Shown piece after piece: positions 7,803-15,552 of a stretch of DNA of 64,000 nt. The notes under the pieces are model-generated. The model searched no databases and was not told the DNA's origin. It saw nothing but the letters and a program-made list of their open reading frames with translations. Position 1 is the first letter of the stretch, and each line of letters opens with the position of its first letter. Origin of the DNA: Weissella hellenica (lineage in GTDB: Bacteria > Bacillota > Bacilli > Lactobacillales > Lactobacillaceae); contig NZ_BJEG01000009.1 in the NCBI RefSeq assembly GCF_005405545.1, forward strand, positions 16,172 through 80,171, in the 5' to 3' direction. The translations under genes and the position numbers were made by a program.

Positions 7803-8078
7803 TTAATCTTTTGATTGTTGATCTAAGATGGCTTGAAAAATTTCAACGGCAAAACTTGATAAACCAGCATAACCATTTTGTTTCGCAAGAGTTGTTAATT
7901 ACTGTTTCATTGTTGGTGTCATCGTGATTGACACGGATTGCTTACGTTCACTCGTGGGTTTGGTGTTGATATTAAGACCGGCGACTAAATCAGCAGCAGT
8001 GTGTTGGCGAACGGGGTTTTGAGCAAAGGCCGCTTTCATCTGTTGGTCACTAGTGGGTTGTTTTGAATTAAATGACAT
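7803..8078 (-). pseudogene. Ribbon-helix-helix (CopG/ParB-like) partition partner of ParA, interrupted by an in-frame TAA
   Basis: A 91-codon frame starts at ATG 8078-8076. Its ribosome site TAGGAG overlaps the parA stop codon, so the two genes are translationally coupled. Residues 45-85 look like an RHH DNA-binding domain: a strand K-Q-S-V-S-I-T-M, then two helices ending in F-A-V-E-I-F-Q-A-I-L. Codon 60 (7901-7899) is TAA where Gln (CAA) would fit, cutting the protein between the strand and the first helix. A product of 59 residues would lack the helices. In type Ib partition systems the small RHH protein binds the centromere and activates ParA. Confidence 0.65.
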
Positions 8079-8088
8079 AAATATACTC

Positions 8089-8889
8089 CTAACTGTGTTG
8101 ATTATCTTGCAAAGTTTGCGTCATGCGTGTGAATTGGGTTATTAGCTGCTCTTTAAAGCCGGGGTACTTTCTTAAGATACTAGCGGGCATCTCAACGACG
8201 GCTTGTTTTTGAGCCGTTGATTTGCGCATGATTTCACGGGCATCAATTTGCGCAATGACATTTGGCATCGTTGCTAATGCTTCACGAAACTGGCGACTTT
8301 CAATGGTATTATGTTGGATTTTGTTACCAACATAATAAACTTGGGCATCAATATCACTGACGCCCGTCCGGGGATCAATACTGTCTTGTCGATATTCGGC
8401 CATGCGAAGTTCAAATTGCGTTTTGAGTTGTTTAAACCCATACTCACGAGGTTCCAATGGCACGATAACGGCATCACTGACCGCAATCATGTTCTTCGTG
8501 AGTAGACCAAATTCTGGGTGTGTATCAATCAAGATATAGTCGTAAGACTGGATAGTATCGACGTGTAGACGCATCCACTGCATCAATAAGTATTCACGAT
8601 ACATTTTTGTTTGAATTAAGCCTTCAACGCGATCCAAATTTGGCGAAGCCGGTAACAAATCAATATTTTGGGTAACTGGTCGGATAACGGGTTCACCACC
8701 AATAAACACATCTAATAACGTATTTTTGTTGGTAATTAAATCATATGTGGCACTTAAATTCGCTTGAAAGTCACCATCGATTAATAGGACGTGATAATTA
8801 TTTTGTGCTAACCAGGCGGCGTAATTAAAGACAAGGGTGGTTTTACCGACACCACCTTTTGATCCAGTAAATGTCATAATTTGCATCAT
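8089..8889 (-). CDS. parA: ParA-family ATPase (plasmid partition)
   Basis: 266 residues. The deviant Walker A motif K-G-G-V-G-K-T-T is at about residues 11-18, Walker A' (L-L-I-D-G-D-F-Q-A-N) at about 36-45 and a Walker B-like Y-I-L-I-D-T-H-P near residue 120. These define the MinD/ParA class, and the lack of an N-terminal HTH indicates the small ParA (type Ib) form, which works with an RHH partner. Such ATPases segregate plasmids by gradient on the nucleoid. The start at ATG 8889 follows GCGAGGA. The downstream RHH gene is coupled to it, and GTATAC arrays flank the operon at both ends. Confidence 0.9.
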   Translation of the reverse strand: MMQIMTFTGSKGGVGKTTLVFNYAAWLAQNNYHVLLIDGDFQANLSATYDLITNKNTLLDVFIGGEPVIRPVTQNIDLLPASPNLDRVEGLIQTKMYREYLLMQWMRLHVDTIQSYDYILIDTHPEFGLLTKNMIAVSDAVIVPLEPREYGFKQLKTQFELRMAEYRQDSIDPRTGVSDIDAQVYYVGNKIQHNTIESRQFREALATMPNVIAQIDAREIMRKSTAQKQAVVEMPASILRKYPGFKEQLITQFTRMTQTLQDNQHS

Positions 8890-8989
8890 TATTTCCTCGC
8901 TTGTTTATTTGTCAAAATGAAAGTTTGGTTAGTTAATCAAAGAAATAATATAATGCTGTAAACAGTATAACACCAGGCTTTTGTTAAGC

Positions 8990-9054
8990 GTATACGATAC
9001 GTATATCTTTAAACATACTCATGCGTATACGCAATATGATAATTAATCGTATAC
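8990..9054. repeat. GTATAC array 2, hexamers on a 12-bp phase between parA and the transfer operon
   Basis: GTATAC at 8990, 9025 and 9049, GTATAT at 9001 and ACATAC at 9013 give start-to-start distances of 11, 12, 12 and 24 bp. The array lies in the divergent promoter region of parA (leftward) and the transfer operon (rightward), so a protein bound here could control both as well as act in partition. Confidence 0.7.
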
Positions 9055-9096
9055 GCACAAAAATATTTAACAACTATAATCCAAAAAAGTTGTATG

Positions 9097-9140
9097 AAAT
9101 GGTTCACTTTTCCCTAAGACTTATAAAATTCGTTACGATA
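9097..9140 (+). promoter_or_regulatory. Conserved bipartite promoter element before the transfer operon, copy 1
   Basis: AAATGGTTCACTTTT at 9097-9111 and AAAATTCGTTACGATA at 9125-9140. The same two boxes with the same 28-bp offset recur at 15463-15506. TACGAT (9134-9139) could be the -10 hexamer. No -35 hexamer stands at the right distance, and the conserved 15-mer reaches into that area, which suggests an activator-dependent promoter. This reading is inference; the duplication itself is seen directly. Confidence 0.6.
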
Positions 9141-9186
9141 ACGGTAGTTAATCAAAGAAATAAAATTTCAAGAAAGGTGACAGATT

Positions 9187-9525
9187 ATGCAAGGTTATAA
9201 CTATCGTGAGTTTTCACCAGGTAACAACATCTGGCAGAAACAACCACGACTTTTATTTTTAAATTTTGAACGACTAGCAGTATTAGGGGGATTTTTCATG
9301 TTTACCTATATCATGCTATCCAAAGCATTTTCGTATCAATTGACGTTTTCAAAAGGCCTTTTTCTGGTGGTCATGGTGATCACAGCGATTTATGCCATTT
9401 TACCAGCACCCAGCAATCCGAATAGTTTGGTGATTGATGAAGTCTTTGTACGCGGTCCTAAAACGGTCAGTTCACAAAGTCTGCACGGCTCAATGAAATG
9501 CATGCCGTTGGAAAAGGAGGATTAA
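9187..9525 (+). CDS. Small membrane protein at the start of the transfer operon (TrsC-like / DUF5592-like)
   Basis: 112 residues with two adjacent hydrophobic segments at about residues 31-47 and 56-76, an N-terminus rich in aromatic and polar residues (N-Y-R-E-F-S-P-G) and a hydrophilic C-terminus. Size, topology and position directly before TrsD and the VirB4-type ATPase match the VirB3/PrgI-like component of Gram-positive conjugation systems. A good ribosome site (AAGAAAGGTGA) precedes the ATG. It is the first gene of a tightly packed operon running to 15283. Confidence 0.65.
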   Translation: MQGYNYREFSPGNNIWQKQPRLLFLNFERLAVLGGFFMFTYIMLSKAFSYQLTFSKGLFLVVMVITAIYAILPAPSNPNSLVIDEVFVRGPKTVSSQSLHGSMKCMPLEKED

Positions 9526-10170
9526 ATGGGGTTTAAACAACAAAAAAAGCACCAATTATCATTGAAACAAGTTGCTGAATTAAGGCGACCAAAAGTTGAC
9601 CTGTTGGATTTATTACCGTTTAAACGTTTCGAAGGAGAGGATAATTTATTAGTATTAGCCGGTAATGATAAACAAGATGCGGGTTACATGGATATGTTGA
9701 CGATTTATGGTAAAGACTTAGATTTCGTCTATGGTGTCGGTTCCGAAGGAGCCTCAAATATTATTCGTGACTACCATTTGTTACTCAATACGTTTACCAG
9801 TGATTTTGATATTATCATCACGCGAATGGCCGCTGAAACTACCATCCAACAACGGGCTTGGTTGGCTAATCGGCAAGCAATTGATGCAGAAATGGCCCAA
9901 ACCACAGATGCACGACGTTATCGGCAATTACAACTCTGCCATCAATTAGTCACGGATCAAATTGCCAGTTTACGCCACGTGGCCGAAAACGTGAAGTACC
10001 AAAGCTATACGGCTTTTATTTATGGTGAATCAGCAGCAGAAACCCGGACTGCCAGAGAAATCTTTATCAGTTCCGGTGGTCGTGCCATCACAGCCCAACC
10101 GATGTCATTAAAGCAAAAACAAACGATGTTGCAGATCTTACAGGATCCGACGCAACAATTAAATCAATAA
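9526..10170 (+). CDS. trsD: TrsD-like conjugation protein
   Basis: 214 residues, no membrane segment. It begins directly after the stop of the preceding gene and ends 29 bp before the VirB4-type ATPase. Visible features are a basic N-terminus (K-Q-Q-K-K-H-Q), a segment P-F-K-R-F-E-G-E-D and a helix-rich second half. In pGO1/pSK41-type clusters the gene immediately before trsE is trsD, whose product is a cytoplasmic transfer protein that resembles the N-terminal part of VirB4-like proteins. The assignment rests on size and gene order. Confidence 0.7.
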   Translation: MGFKQQKKHQLSLKQVAELRRPKVDLLDLLPFKRFEGEDNLLVLAGNDKQDAGYMDMLTIYGKDLDFVYGVGSEGASNIIRDYHLLLNTFTSDFDIIITRMAAETTIQQRAWLANRQAIDAEMAQTTDARRYRQLQLCHQLVTDQIASLRHVAENVKYQSYTAFIYGESAAETRTAREIFISSGGRAITAQPMSLKQKQTMLQILQDPTQQLNQ

Positions 10171-10199
10171 ACAAGCAATAAATTAAAGGAGGCACAAGC

Positions 10200-12152
10200 A
10201 TGAAAAAAAGTGTAGCCGCAAAACTACGCAACCAAGGCTATGATTTAGATTTAATCTGGCAGGTTCAAAATCCAAGCCCCACCATTTATCATTCTGATTA
10301 TATTCATTTTGGGAATGGAGTCGGCACGATTGTCACCATTTATGATTATCCCAAAGAAACCCAACAACAAATGTGGTTTCACAATCTGCTAGACACGGAT
10401 AACACGATTACGATTCTCAAAGTGGGAACTGAATCACGGGCCAAGGTGGAAAAAGCCCTACAAGATGCAGCGAATGCCAATAACGCGATTTTAGGGGATA
10501 AGTGGCAAAACGATCAACGCAAGTTGTTGGCTGGCAATGAGTACCAACAAAACATGGCCGATTTGAATGATGCCTTAAATGGGCAAGAAATCTATAAACG
10601 CTTGTACGTACGCGTATTATTTACGGAACGAACGATTGAAAAACTGCGTATGAAACTAGATGATTTTCGGCAACGCTTAAGTAATTATAAGTCGATGGTC
10701 TATGCTGGCGAAATGGCCAATCATATGCGCCAATTCTTTATTCCAGCGATGAAAGTACAAGATATTGCGCTTAAAGATAAAGGCTTCCCCATGAAATCTT
10801 ATTCATTGGCCGGCACTTATGCCTTTAACCAAACATTTTTGGCCGATCCACGGGGTGCCAATTTAGCGACAACATTTCAAGGAGGCGAGGTCACCTTTGA
10901 CCCAAGTCTTTCGGATGGTAAACATCGGACAACGGCGTATAACTTGATTGTGGGTGATGCCGGTTCAGGTAAATCAACCTGGATGCACCAACAGTTGGAT
11001 CCGTTATTTGCCCGTGGTGACACGATTTGGTTGTTTGACCGGACCCGGCGCTACGTGCCGCATGTGCAACAATTAGGTGGCTTGATTTTAACGATGGACG
11101 GTTCACAAAACCGAGTAAATATCTTGCATGTTTTCGGGACGGTGCTTGATGAACATGGCCAAATTGATGTCATTAAGTCCTTTAAACAACACCTAGAAAA
11201 GGTTAAAACGTATTATGCCACCTTATATCCAAAGGCAGAAGAAGGGGAACTTCTTTTATTCAAAGATGAATTACAACGTTTTTATATTGAAGATCAAGAG
11301 ATGTGGTCGTATTCAGCTGAAGATCACCCCGAAGAATTACGGGCGATTGGCTTAGATGCCAACGCCTATCCAAATTTGGAAATGTTTATTAGTTATCTAC
11401 AAGCCCGTTTATTAAATGCCCGCGACTTTTCTGGGAAGAACTGGGAACGTTTAGATAACATCGTCAAGGTGTTAAATAGTCTACTAAATGACCATGGTCC
11501 AAGTGTCAATGGGCATACGAATGTCCCAGACTTATCAAATGAGCAACTCATTATGTTTGATACGTCAGGTATGGCTCAATGGAGTGATAAGGCCTATGCC
11601 GCCCAATATTTTAGTATCTTGTCATTGATGAATGCGTATGTCGTCATGAATGGTAACCAACAGTTAGCCAGCGAACAACGTGGTGAATTTACCAAGAAAA
11701 CCGTCGCTGATGGGACCGCAGCGCCCAAATACTTCTGGTGGATCCAGGATGAGGCCGATGATGTCATTAACTATAATAACCCGTTAGGCGTTTCGTTTGC
11801 CGATAAGATGATGCAACAACAGCGTAAGAATTACTTTGGGTTATTTATGATTTTCCCCGGTTTAAAGAACGTATTACCGACTGGACAACAACAAGATTCA
11901 GAAGAAACCCGTGCGATGACCGACTTTTTCAATCGTTTCCAAAATCATCATATTGGCCGGCTACCAGAAGATGACAAAAATCGTTATGCCAGCGTGACGA
12001 GTCGTTCAGATGCCACGCCGGATCAATTAGATACGTTACCGATGTTACAAGTGGGACAATTCTTATTAATTCTGCGGAGTTACCAATCAATTTTTATTAC
12101 AGCTTATCGGCCAACCGATGCCCAATTACGGATGTATGGTGGAGGTATCTAA
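10200..12152 (+). CDS. trsE: VirB4/TrsE-type conjugation ATPase
   Basis: 650 residues. Walker A is G-D-A-G-S-G-K-S-T at about residues 252-260 and Walker B is F-W-W-I-Q-D-E-A-D-D at about 511-520. The N-terminal 200 residues match the VirB4 N-domain pattern and the C-terminal region carries the Q-x-x-x-N-Y-F-G-L segment seen after Walker B in this family. VirB4 ATPases energise assembly of the type IV secretion channel at the inner face of the membrane. An AAAGGAGG ribosome site precedes the ATG. The frame is intact, unlike several neighbours. Confidence 0.93.
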   Translation: MKKSVAAKLRNQGYDLDLIWQVQNPSPTIYHSDYIHFGNGVGTIVTIYDYPKETQQQMWFHNLLDTDNTITILKVGTESRAKVEKALQDAANANNAILGDKWQNDQRKLLAGNEYQQNMADLNDALNGQEIYKRLYVRVLFTERTIEKLRMKLDDFRQRLSNYKSMVYAGEMANHMRQFFIPAMKVQDIALKDKGFPMKSYSLAGTYAFNQTFLADPRGANLATTFQGGEVTFDPSLSDGKHRTTAYNLIVGDAGSGKSTWMHQQLDPLFARGDTIWLFDRTRRYVPHVQQLGGLILTMDGSQNRVNILHVFGTVLDEHGQIDVIKSFKQHLEKVKTYYATLYPKAEEGELLLFKDELQRFYIEDQEMWSYSAEDHPEELRAIGLDANAYPNLEMFISYLQARLLNARDFSGKNWERLDNIVKVLNSLLNDHGPSVNGHTNVPDLSNEQLIMFDTSGMAQWSDKAYAAQYFSILSLMNAYVVMNGNQQLASEQRGEFTKKTVADGTAAPKYFWWIQDEADDVINYNNPLGVSFADKMMQQQRKNYFGLFMIFPGLKNVLPTGQQQDSEETRAMTDFFNRFQNHHIGRLPEDDKNRYASVTSRSDATPDQLDTLPMLQVGQFLLILRSYQSIFITAYRPTDAQLRMYGGGI

Positions 12153-12371
12153 ATGAGTCAAAAAGAACATAATAAAAGCCGTTTAAATCGTTATAAACCC
12201 AGTACCATTCGGGCGGATGCACAACGGGATTATGAACATTATAAAGCAACAAGTGAATGGCCCAAAAAGGACCCGGCAGTGGTGAAACGCACGTTACGTT
12301 TAGTCTTAATCACTGTCGTGATTTTCTTAATGCTTGCCATCGTGTTGCTATTACAAGTGATAGGATGTTAG
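12153..12371 (+). CDS. Small single-span membrane protein of the transfer operon
   Basis: 72 residues: a basic, hydrophilic N-terminal 45 residues (K-S-R-L-N-R-Y-K-P-S) and one C-terminal transmembrane helix at about residues 49-70. It begins immediately after the trsE stop and is followed 3 bp later by the hydrolase gene, so it is part of the same translational unit. No family recognised; it occupies the trsF position but is far smaller than TrsF of pGO1. Confidence 0.6.
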   Translation: MSQKEHNKSRLNRYKPSTIRADAQRDYEHYKATSEWPKKDPAVVKRTLRLVLITVVIFLMLAIVLLLQVIGC

Positions 12372-12374
12372 GCC

Positions 12375-13604
12375 ATGAAAAAAACCATTAAAGTCTGGTT
12401 TTGGGTTAAAATCTTGGTGCCGATACTGCTTGTGTTAATTGGTTTATTATTCTTCTTTCTGGTGGTGATTAATCTGTTAGCCGGTGGCAGTAGTGATGAT
12501 AGTCAAGTTTGCTACCCCAGTAATAACGACACTTCTGCTGGTGCCGGCATTGGTGGTGATTGGAAAGATAGTCATTCCAAAACTCACAAAGCGATGCAAG
12601 CAGCAGCTGATAAATTTAAAAATGAGTTACATATGAGTGGTGACAACATTGCGGCAGCGTTAGCGATTGGGTTACGGGAAAGTCAATTTAATCCCAAGGC
12701 TGAAAATCCGAGCGGACAAGTGAAAGGGATTTGGCAATGGGGTGCTGGTGGTGTGAATGGTAATCGATATAAAGACACGCAAGACAATGTTGATAGCCAA
12801 GTTAATTTAGCAATTAAAGAATTAAAGTCCAGTCATGCAGCCACCTTAACGCATATGCATAATGCCGACTTAACGCATTCGTTAGAAGCATGGGACGTGC
12901 ATTTTGAAGGTGTCGCTGCCTCGGACCCACAACGTAAGTCAATACAAACCTTAGCGACAGCGCAAAATGTTAAGCAGGTGTTTAAGTTAGACTTTTCTGG
13001 TAGTTTAACCAACCTCACCGGCGGTGATGCCAACACAGCCCAAGGTGGTGCGACATTGAACCCCAATAATTGTCCACCCGCAACCGGAACGAGTTCTGGG
13101 TGACCCATTAAAGGCCAGTACAACATTACCGGGGGTTATCCGAACTACCAAGGTGCCGGTGGTAGTCCGCATTATGGCGTGGACTTTCAAACGGTGGGCG
13201 CCAAAGAAAATGGTGATGCCAGCAATGTTTATGCTGTTGCTGATGGTAAAGTCTATGCCAAAGCCTCTGATGCAACTGGTGGTAACAATGTCATTATCAA
13301 AAATAACGATGGTAGTTATACCTATTATGGGCATGCCCCTTCACAAGAATCAATCGTTGTAAATAAAGGGGATACCGTCCATAAAGGACAACATATCTCA
13401 CACCAAGGCCAAACCGGTCTAGCGACGGGTGTGCATGTGCACTTTGGGGTTAATAAGAAGAAGCCTGCTTTCGCACCCCAATCAGATGGGCTCGTAAGTG
13501 GTGGTGATTATCTATCAAAAGTGCCTCGTAAAGCAGTTCCGGAAAAGGGGCAAACCGTACCTGCCGGACCATTTTCAACTGATCAAGACAAAGATAAAAA
13601 GTAG
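12375..13604 (+). pseudogene. TrsG-like cell-wall hydrolase (lysozyme-like plus M23 peptidase domains), split by an in-frame TGA
   Basis: The frame reads 242 residues to TGA 13101-13103 and continues in the same frame to a stop at 13602-13604, about 409 codons in all. Part one has an N-terminal membrane segment (residues 8-35) and a phage-tail-lysozyme-like domain (A-I-G-L-R-E-S-Q-F-N-P-K, G-I-W-Q-W). Part two is an M23 LytM domain: H-Y-G-V-D-F, then Y-G-H-A and H-V-H-F-G, the zinc-binding residues. TGG (Trp) fits the stop position, since the M23 domain opens with G-[stop]-P-I-K-G. A start at ATG 13179 would lose the first strand and the first metal-binding His. The intact protein would cut peptidoglycan for the transfer channel. 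Confidence 0.8.
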
Positions 13605-13613
13605 GGATTAAAC

Positions 13614-14021
13614 ATGAAAGTTAAACAATATGCAACCACCATCCTCGCTTTGTTAGTGAGTATTGCGATTGCCGTTGGCGGTTACTGGACCTGGCGTAAT
13701 TATACGTACCATGACACCAAGCAACCCCAACAAATCTTACAGCAACAACAGAAAACACAGGATGACGTCGTGTTAATTTTTCATAAAACGGGTTGTCCGG
13801 ATTGTCAGCAAGTGGTCCGGCAGGTGAATCAAGCCGTGCAATCAGGCCAAGCCGATCACTACGTGATGGTGGATACCCAAGATTCAAACTTATATCAAAA
13901 ATATAATGTGATTGAAGTGCCCACTGCCATTCATTTAAAGGCCGGTCAGGAAGTGGCCCGGTATGCAGGCGCCAATAATCCGGATCGTTTAGTTAACGTC
14001 ATTAAAGCCACGAAGGAGTAA
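13614..14021 (+). CDS. Membrane-anchored thioredoxin-like protein of the transfer operon
   Basis: 135 residues with an N-terminal transmembrane segment (residues 8-25) and an extracytoplasmic thioredoxin fold carrying C-P-D-C at about residues 61-64 in the context F-H-K-T-G-C. A cis-Pro segment V-P-T-A follows near residue 102. Thioredoxin-like genes are regular members of Gram-positive transfer operons and may act on disulfides of the secretion machinery. It starts 10 bp after the hydrolase frame and ends 4 bp before the next gene. Confidence 0.75.
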   Translation: MKVKQYATTILALLVSIAIAVGGYWTWRNYTYHDTKQPQQILQQQQKTQDDVVLIFHKTGCPDCQQVVRQVNQAVQSGQADHYVMVDTQDSNLYQKYNVIEVPTAIHLKAGQEVARYAGANNPDRLVNVIKATKE

Positions 14022-14024
14022 GGC

Positions 14025-14612
14025 ATGGACAAACAAAAAGTTACGAAAGGGCTACTGAAACTAGTGTTAGGGTTAAGCATAATTTTTGCGGGTCTGGCCT
14101 TTGTTTACGACCAAAAGCAGTCTCAACAACAACAGGTAACCCAACAGCAAGTCCAACAAGTCAAACACCAACAAAAAAATATTCAGCAGAAACGCCAAAC
14201 CCAAGAAAAATTAGTTACTGATGCCGTTTATCAAAAGCGGGCGGTGGCGTTTTTGAATCGTGCGTTAGCGCGTGCCACGAAATCAGGTGATATTAGTGCT
14301 AAGGATGAAACTTATGGGAACACAGATGCTTATACCGCCATACAAGCCATGGCCGGTATGAATAGTGGCATGAAGCTAACGCAACATAAGTTACAATTTA
14401 ACAAAATGGCCGATGGTGAAATTGTCGGTGACGGTCAGATTGAGATTGAAGCCTTTGGTATATCGGACGATAAAAAGGCCAAGACGCGCCATGTCAAATC
14501 AAAATTTACTGTCTTATTAACCTTAGATCAGTATCAAGGTCAGTTACGCGTTGAAAGCATTAAGTTAGGGGAGGTGAAAGCAAGTGAAAATGCCAAAGAT
14601 ACCGTCTACTAA
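14025..14612 (+). CDS. Membrane-anchored transfer-operon protein with coiled-coil stalk
   Basis: 195 residues: N-terminal membrane segment at about residues 10-27, then a Gln/Lys-rich stretch (residues 32-63) predicted to form a coiled coil, then a small extracellular domain. The overall form, one anchor and a periplasm-facing domain of about 120 residues, recalls the VirB8-like/TrsH-type components, but no motif proves this. It overlaps the start of the next small frame by up to 29 bp. Confidence 0.55.
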   Translation: MDKQKVTKGLLKLVLGLSIIFAGLAFVYDQKQSQQQQVTQQQVQQVKHQQKNIQQKRQTQEKLVTDAVYQKRAVAFLNRALARATKSGDISAKDETYGNTDAYTAIQAMAGMNSGMKLTQHKLQFNKMADGEIVGDGQIEIEAFGISDDKKAKTRHVKSKFTVLLTLDQYQGQLRVESIKLGEVKASENAKDTVY

Positions 14613-14688
14613 GACTAAGTGGTTCTATTTGATTACTGGCGGGTTAAGTGTGGTGGCCATCGTGATCAACTTGTACGACTACAAATGA
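14590..14688 (+). CDS. Tiny membrane peptide (32 residues), coupled to the next gene by an ATGA overlap
   Basis: ATG 14590 (or GTG 14584) opens 32 (34) codons ending at TGA 14686-14688. An AGGGGAGG ribosome site at 14568-14575 precedes it. The peptide is a basic start (M-P-K-I-P-S-T-K-T-K) followed by one hydrophobic helix. The stop overlaps the ATG of the following gene (14685) as ATGA, the signature of translational coupling, which favours both frames being real. No homologue recognised. Confidence 0.5.
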   Translation: MPKIPSTKTKWFYLITGGLSVVAIVINLYDYK

Positions 14689-14978
14689 CTTATAACTTAT
14701 TAAGTCAGGATGAGTTGAAAATAGATTTAATCATTGCCAAATATCGATACCGACAATATCAAGGGAATCATCGTTTTACTTGGTTAGGACTCATCTTATT
14801 ATTGGTGATTGTGCTGGTAATGTGGACAACATCATTAATTAAAATGGCGTTAGTGTTAATGTTGCTAATTGTCTTGATAGTTTTGCTAATTGGTACTTTA
14901 ATTGCCTGTCAATTATCGCTTAACAGATTACGGGTTAAAATTGACTTGATGACTAGTATTTTAGAAACAAGGGGGTGA
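14685..14978 (+). CDS. Small two-span membrane protein of the transfer operon
   Basis: 97 residues from ATG 14685, preferred over the GTG at 14619 because it overlaps the previous stop as ATGA and because the extra 22 N-terminal residues would duplicate DNA used by the tiny upstream peptide. A helical N-terminal 30 residues precedes two hydrophobic segments at about residues 33-52 and 54-77. Function unknown; it lies inside the transfer operon. Confidence 0.55.
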   Translation: MTYNLLSQDELKIDLIIAKYRYRQYQGNHRFTWLGLILLLVIVLVMWTTSLIKMALVLMLLIVLIVLLIGTLIACQLSLNRLRVKIDLMTSILETRG

Positions 14979-14983
14979 GTCAT

Positions 14984-15283
14984 ATGAATTGGATACCACA
15001 CATTATGGCTGCTGGTCAGGGGGATTTAAGTAGTCCAGCAGCGCAGGAATTGGGCCACAAATATTGGCAAACGTCGGCACAAGGACATTATATTGTTGAT
15101 TATGCCAAATACTTTAGTAATTTAATTGCATTAAGCGAATTTTTGCAGGTCACACAAGTTTACCTACGACTAGAAATGCTTAAAGCTGATCAAAATGGCA
15201 GACATCAGTTTACAATTAATGACCATATTATTCGCTTTAATAACAATGAGGGCTATCAATCATTTTTGAAACCTCAATCATAA
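14984..15283 (+). CDS. Small cytoplasmic protein ending the transfer operon, unknown function
   Basis: 99 residues from ATG 14984, with AAGGGGG at 14969-14975 giving an 8-base spacing; the GTG at 14975 lies inside that ribosome site. No membrane segment. Visible pieces are A-A-G-Q-G-D-L-S-S-P-A-A-Q and a helical middle (Y-F-S-N-L-I-A-L-S-E-F-L). The stop codon at 15281-15283 lies 2 bp before GTATAC array 3. No family recognised. Confidence 0.55.
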   Translation: MNWIPHIMAAGQGDLSSPAAQELGHKYWQTSAQGHYIVDYAKYFSNLIALSEFLQVTQVYLRLEMLKADQNGRHQFTINDHIIRFNNNEGYQSFLKPQS

Positions 15284-15285
15284 AC

Positions 15286-15338
15286 GTATACGCAATAACA
15301 TACGAGTAAGTATACGGTATAACATACGATACGTATAC
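15286..15338. repeat. GTATAC array 3, hexamers on a 12-bp phase between the two transfer units
   Basis: GTATAC at 15286, 15310 and 15333 alternates with ACATAC at 15298 and 15322, start-to-start distances 12, 12, 12 and 11 bp. This is the most regular of the three arrays. It follows the end of the first transfer operon and stands upstream of a terminator and of the promoter element of the pilin gene. Confidence 0.75.
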
Positions 15339-15399
15339 GCAAAATTATTGTTCGTGACAATTAGTTAATGTGCCATACTAATTTTGGTAATTGGATTTC

Positions 15400-15457
15400 A
15401 AGAACAACCGTTCACTTGGTGCTGTGCACTGCCAAGTTGAGCGGTTGTTCTTTTTTT
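15400..15457 (+). terminator. Strong intrinsic terminator at the end of the first transfer operon
   Basis: AAGAACAACCG near 15400 pairs with CGGTTGTTCTT ending near 15452; an inner CTTGG/CCAAG arm extends the stem, and a run of seven or more T follows. Confidence 0.85.
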
Positions 15458-15462
15458 GTATA

Positions 15463-15506
15463 AAATGGTTCACTTTTACATAGGCCTTTAAAAATTCGTT
15501 ACGATA
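15463..15506 (+). promoter_or_regulatory. Conserved bipartite promoter element before the pilin-like gene, copy 2
   Basis: AAATGGTTCACTTTT at 15463-15477 and AAAATTCGTTACGATA at 15491-15506, identical in both boxes and in their offset to 9097-9140. TACGAT at 15500-15505 is the likely -10 hexamer. The DNA between the boxes is not conserved, so the boxes rather than the whole region are under constraint. Confidence 0.6.
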
Positions 15507-15552
15507 GGGTTGCACTAGAGATAGTGACAATAATTTTTTTGGAGGTCAGACA

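Larger units (their letters stand above)
8931..9163. repeat. 18-bp direct repeat flanking GTATAC array 2
   Basis: AGTTAATCAAAGAAATAA occurs at 8931-8948 and again at 9146-9163, 215 bp apart in the same orientation. The first copy lies in the parA leader region, the second just before the transfer operon start. They may mark an old duplication or be paired binding sites. Confidence 0.6.

Noticed and set aside
13005..13334. Minus-strand frame across the hydrolase stop codon
   Set aside because: It is antisense to the joined lysozyme-M23 frame, which explains the sequence fully.
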